NCBI GenBank assembly: GCA_030617525.1 | Contig: JAUWVG010000005.1 | Location: forward strand, 1-17,558 | DNA from: Candidatus Aminicenantota bacterium | GTDB taxonomy: Bacteria; Acidobacteriota; Aminicenantia; Aminicenantales; Aminicenantaceae | DNA: 17,558 bases | Direction of reading: 5' to 3' | Shown here: piece by piece, positions 1 to 6,117 of the stretch | Layout: every line of letters starts with the position of its first letter | How positions within the stretch are numbered: the first letter of the stretch is position 1 | Position numbers and translations under genes: made by a program | The notes under the pieces: generated by a model | The model's database searches: none | Told to the model about the DNA's origin: nothing | Seen by the model: only the letters and a program-made list of their open reading frames with translations

Positions 1-45
1 TATCTCTTAAACTCCTGTTGAAAAATTGGAAGAGAATTGAGGAAA

Positions 46-120
46 CACTTATTAAATCTTTAAAAAAAACACTTGAACCCTAGAATCCTCGAATCCTTTG
101 CATCAACTAATCGGGATAAG
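46..120 (+). repeat. Intergenic 8-bp-periodic repeat, copy 1 (right arm only)
   Basis: An A/T-rich 'loop' (aaatctttaaaaaaaa) is followed by four degenerate units of the type CTTGAACC / CTAGAATC / CTCGAATC, then TTTGCATCAACTAATCGGGA. Positions 83-116 are identical over 34 bases to 1629-1662 (copy 2). The loop and the first unit match copy 3 near 17010-17040. A G-rich left arm like those of copies 2 and 3 is not evident upstream. It may lie before the window, or this copy may be a half element. Confidence 0.75.
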
Positions 121-289
121 AACCATAATAAATCGATATAATACATAGACATCCATACTGGTTCCTGAACAATTAAACAAAAAAACGAACATCCCTATAG
201 GAACAACTTGGGATTTTACTCGAGAATTAAAATGAGATATATTAAGCATGCCAATAAAATTTATTCAAAACAAACTCAAAGGAAATAAA
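117..289. other. Intergenic region upstream of alr-like gene
   Basis: This is A/T-rich DNA between repeat copy 1 and the racemase. A perfect TATAAT occurs at 137-142, but no -35 hexamer stands at a usual distance. TATATT at 238-243 with TTTACT 17 bases upstream (215-220) is a weak alternative promoter. If that promoter is used, transcription would begin just before the preferred start at 290. Nothing else was recognised here. Confidence 0.3.
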
Positions 290-1513
290 ATGAAACTGAC
301 CCGACGGAATTTCATCTGGCTCACAGGATTAAGCTCTATGTCTTTCTGGACTCGAAGAACTCATGGCTCCCAATTGCCTACCCAACAATCCGTTTTTTCT
401 TCTCTGTCTTCCACCCCGAGTGTTTGGATCGAATTGAACCTAAACAACATGGGATGGAATCTGAAACAGATAAAAAACCTTGTGGGAGTCCCTGTAATGG
501 CTGTCATCAAGGCCAATGCCTATGGTCATGGGATTGAAAAAGTGGGCCGCTATCTCGAAGAGAAGGGGATCGATTCACTCATGGTTGGGAAATTTCAAGA
601 AGCCGTGCAGTTGAGAAGCAAGGGAATATCCTGCCCTATCCACAATTTCGGGCCCATCTCTGAAATAGATACACAATGGCTTGTCGAACACCATGTTTCT
701 CAGTCGGTCTTTTCCGATGAAATCTACGCTCTGGATTCAACGGCTCTCCGGATCGGAAAAAAGGCGCTCGTCCATATCCATATCGACACAGGAATGGGAC
801 GAATGGGGATCTCCTATCGTGAAGCCCCTTCCTATATCAGCACAGTTGCCAGACTTTCGGGAATTAAGATTGCTGGGATTTCTACAACACTGACAGAAGA
901 TGATAAATACGACAAAACCCAGCTCGATAGATTCAACAATCTTTGTCAAGAGTTAGAAAAAGAAGAGATCTCCTTTGGCCCCAGGCACGCAGTAAGCAGC
1001 GGTGGCCTTTTTACTCTGCCATCTGCATATCTGGACATGGTGAGGCCGGGAATCACTCTCTACGGCTACTACCCTTCAAATGTAACTCAGACCGAAGACA
1101 AACTGTCCTTAAAACCCGTTCTCCAGCTTAAAGCCCGTGTAGCTGCCGTAAAATCCCTGCGTTCGGGAGATTCGGTATCCTATCACCGAGTGTATAAAGC
1201 AAAAAAGAAAGAGAAAATCGCTGTCCTCCCCATCGGTTACTCGGATGGGTATCCTACAACAGCCGTAAACAAAGGTTCTGTTCTTATCCGAGGTGAACTC
1301 AATCCCATAATTGCCAGTATCACAGCCAACCATATGGAAGTCCTCCTATCCAAAGATTCTTCTGTGTCGGTTGGAGATGAAGCCGTCCTCATAGGAACGC
1401 AGGGGGCCGCCGCAATATCTGCCTTCGAAGTGGCCCAGTGGGCAGGTATTTCAATCTATAAACTTCTCTTGTCTTTAAATCCTCTCCTGTCGCGAATGAG
1501 TATTAATCCCTAA
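290..1513 (+). CDS. alr: Alanine racemase-family PLP enzyme with Tat-type leader
   Basis: This is a fold-type III PLP racemase that interconverts L- and D-alanine, or several amino acids in broad-spectrum relatives, supplying D-amino acids for the cell wall. The first ATG of the open frame is at 248, but the ATG at 290 is preferred because AAAGGAAA precedes it by about five bases and the protein then opens with a twin-arginine leader (MKLTRRNFIWLTG, then a short apolar run). Numbered from 290, the PLP lysine is K74 in VIKANAYGHG. The second catalytic base is Tyr298 in SVSYHRVY. The RPGITLYG and PIGYSDGYP family motifs are present. The lysine that is carbamylated in Geobacillus Alr (HLKIDTGM) is His here (HIHIDTGMGRMG). 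The total of about 407 residues is somewhat longer than the usual ~370 because of the leader. Export to the periplasm is inferred from the leader and would resemble periplasmic broad-spectrum racemases. The family call is firm, the substrate range unknown. Confidence 0.9.
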   Translation: MKLTRRNFIWLTGLSSMSFWTRRTHGSQLPTQQSVFSSLSSTPSVWIELNLNNMGWNLKQIKNLVGVPVMAVIKANAYGHGIEKVGRYLEEKGIDSLMVGKFQEAVQLRSKGISCPIHNFGPISEIDTQWLVEHHVSQSVFSDEIYALDSTALRIGKKALVHIHIDTGMGRMGISYREAPSYISTVARLSGIKIAGISTTLTEDDKYDKTQLDRFNNLCQELEKEEISFGPRHAVSSGGLFTLPSAYLDMVRPGITLYGYYPSNVTQTEDKLSLKPVLQLKARVAAVKSLRSGDSVSYHRVYKAKKKEKIAVLPIGYSDGYPTTAVNKGSVLIRGELNPIIASITANHMEVLLSKDSSVSVGDEAVLIGTQGAAAISAFEVAQWAGISIYKLLLSLNPLLSRMSINP

Positions 1514-1518
1514 TGGAT

Positions 1519-1535
1519 CATCTCTAAAAGAGATG
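1519..1535 (+). terminator. Short perfect hairpin after alr-like gene
   Basis: CATCTCT and AGAGATG form a 7-bp perfect stem with a 3-base AAA loop, five bases after the stop codon. No U-tract follows, so intrinsic termination is unproven. The hairpin lies directly before the left arm of repeat copy 2. Confidence 0.35.
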
Positions 1536-1537
1536 TT

Positions 1538-1665
1538 AGGATTCTAGGGATCAAGGGGTCTGGGATTCGAGTAAAATGCTTAAGAATTATAAAGAATAAG
1601 GTCGAGGAGTCCTAACCCTTGAATCCTTGAATCCTCGAATCCTTTGCATCAACTAATCGGGAAAA
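1538..1665 (+). repeat. Intergenic 8-bp-periodic repeat, copy 2 (both arms)
   Basis: A G-rich left arm (1538-1572, with units such as GGATCAAG and GGATTCGAG) is separated by an A/T-rich spacer from a C-rich right arm (about 1605-1645: CTTGAATC CTTGAATC CTCGAATC). The reverse complement of the left arm matches the right arm over most of its length; for example CCTTGAtcCCTaGAATCCT against CCTTGAATCCTCGAATCCT. It could therefore fold as a long imperfect hairpin. The right flank, TTTGCATCAACTAATCGGGA, is shared with copy 1. Confidence 0.8.
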
Positions 1666-1731
1666 GAGCCTCCTTAATAAACTCGGACAACAGCTTTAAA
1701 GTTTAAATAAACAAAAAAAGGAAGGGAAACC

Positions 1732-2655
1732 ATGAAAATAAACAAATCGATTCTAGATTTGATCGGTTTTACTCCAATCGTATTTCTTCAGAAACTGAGC
1801 CGCGATTGTGACGCCACCCTTGCTGCTAAGCTCGAGATGTTCAATCCCATAAGTATAAAAGACCGCCCTGTGCTTCATATGATCGAGGAGGCAGAAAAAA
1901 AAGGACAAATCAACAAAGAAACAACAATTATCGAAGCAACTAGCGGAAACACAGGCATCGCTCTTGCCTATATTTGTGCTGTAAAAGGATATAGATTCAT
2001 TGCCTGCATGAATGAAGCAATGAGCGAAGAAAGAAAAGATATTTTGCGTTTATTCGGAGCTGAGCTGGAACTGACTCCAGCCAAAGAGCATACCATCGCG
2101 GCAAGGGAGAGGGCACTCGAGCTGAGTGAAAAAATACCAAATGCATTCTATTTAAACCAGCACAGCAATCCAGCCAATACTCAAGCCCACAAAGAATCAA
2201 CAGCCGAAGAAATATGGGAGAATACCGAAGGACAAGTGGATATCATAGTGGTCGCTTTAGGAACAACAGGAACAGCAATGGGCATCGCTTTAGCCCTCAA
2301 ACCAAGAAAACCATCTCTTCAAATTATAGGAGTAGAACCTAAAGAAGCTCCAATGCTTTCTGAGGGCAAGTGGTCTCCACATAAACTCCCAGGAACAAGT
2401 CCCGGATTTGTCCCCTCTCTCTACAAGTCCAATCTTTTAGATGAGATTCAAACCGTTGATGTCGAAAATGAAGCATATCCCATGTGCCGTAGATTAGCCA
2501 AAGAAGAAGGAATTCTCGTTGGAGTTTCGTCAGGCGCTACGGCAGTTGCAGCCCTAAAGCTAGGAAATCAACCTGAACATAAAGGGAAATTCATCCTTTG
2601 CATTTTTGCCGATACAGGACAAAGATACCTAAGCGTCGATGGTCTTTTTGAATAA
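1732..2655 (+). CDS. cysK: Cysteine synthase-family PLP enzyme (CysK/CysM)
   Basis: This is a fold-type II PLP enzyme of the O-acetylserine sulfhydrylase family. It would make cysteine from O-acetylserine (or O-phosphoserine) and sulfide in the cytoplasm. The PLP lysine is K43 in NPISIKDRP. The substrate-binding loop is TSGNTG (70-75). The phosphate-binding loop reads GTTGT (177-181), where most relatives have GTGGT. The SSGAT loop that contacts the pyridine nitrogen is at about 266-270. The length of 307 residues is normal for CysK/CysM. The ATG is preceded by AGGAAGGG at a good distance. No OAS/serine acetyltransferase gene lies nearby, so the assignment among CysK, CysM or a related beta-replacement enzyme is open. 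It ends 13 bases before the convergent PAP2 gene. Confidence 0.85.
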   Translation: MKINKSILDLIGFTPIVFLQKLSRDCDATLAAKLEMFNPISIKDRPVLHMIEEAEKKGQINKETTIIEATSGNTGIALAYICAVKGYRFIACMNEAMSEERKDILRLFGAELELTPAKEHTIAARERALELSEKIPNAFYLNQHSNPANTQAHKESTAEEIWENTEGQVDIIVVALGTTGTAMGIALALKPRKPSLQIIGVEPKEAPMLSEGKWSPHKLPGTSPGFVPSLYKSNLLDEIQTVDVENEAYPMCRRLAKEEGILVGVSSGATAVAALKLGNQPEHKGKFILCIFADTGQRYLSVDGLFE

Positions 2656-2668
2656 TAATAAATTCAGG

Positions 2669-3514
2669 TCAAAAGGAGTAGCAAAGAGAAAACGCTTTTT
2701 TTTGAGATCCAAACTGGAATCCAATTTTCAACCGTTCCGCACCATCCCCTCGATTCAAAACAGAAATCTTCTTCCCTATAAAAAATCCGATCGCCGAACC
2801 TATAAACACATCGGAAACCCAGTGTTTATTTTTATGAACTCGTGACATCGCCACCAAGGTAGCCATACAATAGGCAAACACATCGACAAGAAATTCTTTG
2901 GAGTGTTCCGCGATGACCGTCGCCACTGAAAAAGCGGCCACCGAATGCCCCGAAGGGAAAGAATAATTTCGGGATGTTGAAGAAAATGGGTGAAAACTTA
3001 ATCTTGATTCTCCCGTGAAGGGGCGGGCTCGTCCTATCGAATACTTTAATAATCCGACCAAAGCCCCGGAAATGACGAAGCTCTCTACCCCCAATAACGC
3101 AATTTTTCTCATATTATCCAGTTTGAATATTTCGCCAGCAATGTAATAAGAGGCCAGCAAGCCACCTAAAAAGACTCCATTCCCGCTATTTGTGACAGAC
3201 TCCCAGATATCATCAAATAGACCTTTATTATTCGAATCGACCCAATTCTTAATGCGCTGATCAAAAGCGACAAACAGAGCCCCGGTTCCAGCAACTACGG
3301 CCAGTGTAAAAAAATCTTTCCCCTTCCAATGTGCGGGAGAGCTTAAAACACCAACGGTATCTCTGCCGAATTGTTTTAAATAATTCAGACTGAGCTTGTT
3401 CTTAGGAGTTGATATTTCTCCTTTCAGATATCCTGCAGACGAAATGATAACGAGAGCGACCATCAAAAAAACAAAAAATGAAGATTTGCGTTTTTTATTC
3501 ATCTGTTTAAGCAT
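2669..3514 (-). CDS. PAP2-family membrane phosphatase
   Basis: This is a type 2 phosphatidic acid phosphatase-like enzyme of the inner membrane with its active site facing the periplasm. All three signature motifs are intact: KX6RP (K157-P165, KYSIGRARP), PSGH (187-190) and SRX5HX3D (S224, R225, H231, D235). An N-terminal apolar segment lies at residues 12-29 and several more hydrophobic stretches follow. It begins inside the last codons of waaA with an 8-base overlap, and AAGGGA sits just before the ATG at 3514. Translational coupling to the Kdo transferase suggests a substrate in envelope lipid metabolism. A lipid A phosphatase (LpxE-like) or undecaprenyl diphosphate phosphatase is plausible, but the motifs alone do not separate these. 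Confidence 0.88.
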   Translation of the reverse strand: MLKQMNKKRKSSFFVFLMVALVIISSAGYLKGEISTPKNKLSLNYLKQFGRDTVGVLSSPAHWKGKDFFTLAVVAGTGALFVAFDQRIKNWVDSNNKGLFDDIWESVTNSGNGVFLGGLLASYYIAGEIFKLDNMRKIALLGVESFVISGALVGLLKYSIGRARPFTGESRLSFHPFSSTSRNYSFPSGHSVAAFSVATVIAEHSKEFLVDVFAYCMATLVAMSRVHKNKHWVSDVFIGSAIGFFIGKKISVLNRGDGAERLKIGFQFGSQKKAFSLCYSF

Positions 3515-4787
3515 TGATTCCCTTATTCATGAACATTTCGATTCTATTGAGAGTTCTTTCCGTTACTCCTTGGAATTGATTGAGAACCTGTCGTGATTTC
3601 CCCCCCATTTCCAGCGTATCTTCATCATCAGAAAGAAGGAACATCTGTTTCACTTCCTGAAGAGTTTCAACGATCCGAGCTGCATCGGCTTCGACAAACT
3701 TGTCGGCAAGCTCTCTAAAATTCTCCATATGGGGTCCGAAAAAGATGGGTTTGCCATAAAAGGCCGGTTCAAGAAAATTCTGCCCTCCCCAGGGGATCAA
3801 ACTCCCTCCAACAAAAGCGATATCACACAGGGCATAGAGACGCGATAATTCTCCTAGAGTATCAAGAATAAGCACATCCCATATTTGATCTGAATTGATC
3901 TCTGATCGACGCTTAACAACAAAAGGCGAGTTTTTGAACAATTGTTCTATTTCCCCGGTTCTTTCAGGATGCCGGGGAGCCAGGATAAAAGATATGTTTT
4001 CTTTTTCTTTTCGAGCTTGAGAAAAGGCTTCAATCAGTTTTTCCTCCTCACCCTTTCGAGTGCTTCCTGCCAGCACAACCTTGCAAGCTTTGGAAATATT
4101 TAGACTTTTTTTGAATTGAACAACCTCATTTTCTGTAAATGAAGGAAGAACAATTTCTGTTTTCAGATTCCCTGAAACTTCAATACAGTTTGTTTGGACT
4201 CCAATGTTTTCAAGACTGTTCTTCTCCCTTTCTGTCTGTACTAAAAAATAATCAATGTTTTCCAAAATTCTTTTGAAAACAAAACGGAACCTGTAATATT
4301 TTTTAAATGACTGAGGAGAGATCCTCCCATTGATCAAGATGACCCCTTGCGTTTGCTTTTTCGCCTCTCTTAAAAGATTGGGCCAAAATTCCGACTCTGC
4401 AAGAACAAACAATTGAGGCTTAAGAATGCGAAAGAATTTCTTGACAACCCATTGAAAATCCAATGGAATAAAAAAGATTTTATCCACTCCATCAAGTTTA
4501 TCTTTAGCAATCCGGAGACCGGTATTTGTCAAAGATGAAAAATAGATTTTGTACTCCGGATGCCTCTTTTTTAGATCCATAATCAATTTTTGAAGAGAGA
4601 GGACTTCTCCAACGGAAACGGCATGAATCCATACAGATTTCTCTGCTCGACTCACAGGATGCATATGAATTCCCAGTCTTTCCTTCATGTATAAGCTCTC
4701 CCCTTTGACAATTTTCAATTTGAAGAAATAAAGTGGCAGATAGAAAACCAAAGAGAGCATCAGAATAAAAGAATACAAAAAATACAT
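3507..4787 (-). CDS. waaA: 3-deoxy-D-manno-octulosonic acid (Kdo) transferase
   Basis: This GT30 glycosyltransferase adds Kdo from CMP-Kdo to the lipid A precursor on the cytoplasmic face of the inner membrane. An N-terminal membrane anchor spans residues 1-22. WIHAVSVGE (53-61) contains the expected catalytic Glu61. It is followed by AESEFWPNLL, equivalent to the family ETEIWPNLL motif. The C-terminal donor domain shows LAGSTRKGEEE, ILAPRHPER and FVGGSLIPWGGQNFLEPAFYGKP. The length of 426 residues is typical. It is the first gene of a two-gene minus-strand unit with the PAP2 phosphatase and starts divergently from the Lys/Glu-rich gene. One or two Kdo residues could be transferred; the sequence does not say which. 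Confidence 0.95.
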   Translation of the reverse strand: MYFLYSFILMLSLVFYLPLYFFKLKIVKGESLYMKERLGIHMHPVSRAEKSVWIHAVSVGEVLSLQKLIMDLKKRHPEYKIYFSSLTNTGLRIAKDKLDGVDKIFFIPLDFQWVVKKFFRILKPQLFVLAESEFWPNLLREAKKQTQGVILINGRISPQSFKKYYRFRFVFKRILENIDYFLVQTEREKNSLENIGVQTNCIEVSGNLKTEIVLPSFTENEVVQFKKSLNISKACKVVLAGSTRKGEEEKLIEAFSQARKEKENISFILAPRHPERTGEIEQLFKNSPFVVKRRSEINSDQIWDVLILDTLGELSRLYALCDIAFVGGSLIPWGGQNFLEPAFYGKPIFFGPHMENFRELADKFVEADAARIVETLQEVKQMFLLSDDEDTLEMGGKSRQVLNQFQGVTERTLNRIEMFMNKGINA

Positions 4788-4947
4788 GTGCCCAAGCTTA
4801 CTAAAATTGACTCCCTTAGTCCAGTTTCACCCTGTCAATTTTTCCATTTGCTAACGAAATCGGTTTATTTCCAACTCATTTTCTGTTAAGCTACGGTGGT
4901 TATCGAATTTATCAACCAAACGTTGTACGAAATTGAAAGGATAAAAA

Positions 4948-5592
4948 ATGCCTGAAGAGAAAAAAGAAGCAAAAGAATCAAAAGACATAAAAGAACTCAA
5001 AACTGAATCCAGCGTGGACAAGAAAAACACAAAAAAGGAAGACACAGAAATTGAAGAGTTGGGAGCAGAGAAAAAGGAAAAAGATAAACCTGTAAATAAA
5101 GACAAAAAAAAGAAAGAGACAATAGAAAAGCCACAAAAAGATGATGAAAAAAAGGCAGAAGAAAAGCCGTCTGAAAAACCTGTTGATCCAAAAGAGACAG
5201 ATGTTGATAAAAAAGAGGAAAAAACAGAGGAAAAAGCTAAGGACAAAACTGAACCTAAAGACAAAGAAAAAAGCCAGGAAAAGGGACAGGAAGAAATAAT
5301 TGCCGCAGCATCACAAAAAGAAGAGACTCCACCAGAAGAGGTTAAGGAAAAAGTCAAAAAAGATGCAGAAAAAGACACTACAGATGTAAAGGAAGAAGAA
5401 AAGCCAAAACCTGAAGAAAAAGACAAAAAAACCGAAGTCCCGCCATCTTCGCCTTCTAAAAAGAAAAAAATCAACAAGATGACCCTGGAAGAAATTGAGA
5501 ATAAATTAAAGGACGTTAAAGAGCACCAAGGTGGTTTTGACTCCAGATATGCTCGGCATCTTTTAAAACGGAAAAAAACTCTCTCGTCCTAA
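4948..5592 (+). CDS. Lys/Glu-rich low-complexity protein with conserved-looking C-terminal tail
   Basis: The function is not recognised. Residues 1-170 are almost entirely Lys, Glu, Asp, Pro, Thr and Ser, and would be disordered and very hydrophilic, with no signal peptide or membrane segment. The last ~44 residues differ in composition: after KKKKINK comes MTLEEIENKLKDVKEHQGG, then FDSRYARHLLKRKKTL, predicted helical and basic, which looks like a small binding module. AAAGGA precedes the ATG by about seven bases. The codon pattern on this strand is purposeful: a sensible start site and a non-repetitive C-terminus, unlike the Ser/Phe-rich antisense frame. It lies 237 bases upstream of rpsO. 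The basic tail suggests nucleic acid or ribosome contact, but that is only an inference. Confidence 0.75.
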   Translation: MPEEKKEAKESKDIKELKTESSVDKKNTKKEDTEIEELGAEKKEKDKPVNKDKKKKETIEKPQKDDEKKAEEKPSEKPVDPKETDVDKKEEKTEEKAKDKTEPKDKEKSQEKGQEEIIAAASQKEETPPEEVKEKVKKDAEKDTTDVKEEEKPKPEEKDKKTEVPPSSPSKKKKINKMTLEEIENKLKDVKEHQGGFDSRYARHLLKRKKTLSS

Positions 5593-5666
5593 ATCCTATT
5601 TTTTCAAATTCGATCTTTCAAGAATCAAACTGTAACATTTAGATAGAATACTCAGTATATTTATTG

Positions 5667-5710
5667 ACCTGAATTATTCACGATCGATATTTTTTATGAA
5701 TTATTCAGGT
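5667..5710. promoter_or_regulatory. Long inverted repeat in the rpsO upstream region
   Basis: ACCTGAATTATTCA (5667-5680) and TGAATTATTCAGGT (5697-5710) are inverted copies with a single mismatch in 14 pairs, separated by 16 A/T-rich bases. A sigma-70-like pair, TTGACC (5664-5669) and TATTTT (5688-5693) with an 18-base spacer, overlaps the left arm. It could be an operator, the terminator of the preceding gene, or part of an rpsO leader. S15 is known to autoregulate through structured 5' leaders in other bacteria, but no known S15 leader fold was recognised here. Confidence 0.45.
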
Positions 5711-5742
5711 TAGCCTGATAGAGGGAATCCAAGTCTCTGCGC

Positions 5743-5772
5743 TTGATTTACAAATTCTGGATTTTCTGATAT
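5743..5772 (+). promoter_or_regulatory. Possible rpsO-pnp promoter
   Basis: TTGATT (5743-5748) and TGATAT (5767-5772) are separated by 18 bases. They would give a leader of about 50 bases before the rpsO start. The match to sigma-70 consensus is moderate and A/T-rich DNA yields such matches easily. Confidence 0.3.
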
Positions 5773-5829
5773 CATATTGAAAAATTTAAAAATAGAGTCA
5801 AAAAAAACAGACAAAAGGAGAAGTTACAG

Positions 5830-6096
5830 GTGTTGAACAAAGAAGAAAAAACGAAGATCATCAAAGACCACATGGTGCATTCAAAAGACACGGGTTCACC
5901 AGAAGTGCAAATCGCTTTGCTTACAAATAGAATCAATTATTTATCCACACATTTTGCCACTCATAAAAAAGACTATCATTCAAAGACAGGCTTAATGAAA
6001 ATGGTTGGGCAGCGGAAAAGACTGCTGGAATACATAAAAAAACAAGATGTCAAACGATATGAAAGTCTGATCAAAAAACTTAAGCTCAGAAAGTAA
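5830..6096 (+). CDS. rpsO: 30S ribosomal protein S15
   Basis: This is a small-subunit protein that binds 16S rRNA (central domain) early in assembly. At 88 residues it is the standard length, with the family core TGSPEVQIALLTNRINYLSTH, HKKDYHSKTGLMKMVGQRKRLLEYI and a basic C-terminus. The start is a GTG at 5830 directly followed by TTG; AAAAGGAG ends nine bases upstream, which favours GTG. It is followed after 21 bases by pnp, the usual rpsO-pnp pairing. Confidence 0.97.
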   Translation: MLNKEEKTKIIKDHMVHSKDTGSPEVQIALLTNRINYLSTHFATHKKDYHSKTGLMKMVGQRKRLLEYIKKQDVKRYESLIKKLKLRK

Positions 6097-6117
6097 CACA
6101 GAGCTCTAGAGGATAAT

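Noticed and set aside
46..120. CRISPR-like reading of the 8-bp periodic repeats
   Set aside because: Units are only 8 bases, directly abutting, degenerate and without spacers, and no cas gene is present.
248..289. Upstream ATG at 248 for the racemase
   Set aside because: The extra 14 residues hide the Tat-like leader, and the ATG at 290 has the better ribosome binding site.
4851..5477. Long Ser/Phe-rich open frame on the minus strand opposite the Lys/Glu-rich gene
   Set aside because: Its composition is exactly what the complement of AAA/GAA-rich codons gives; it has no recognisable domain. The plus-strand frame has a good ribosome binding site and a non-repetitive C-terminus.
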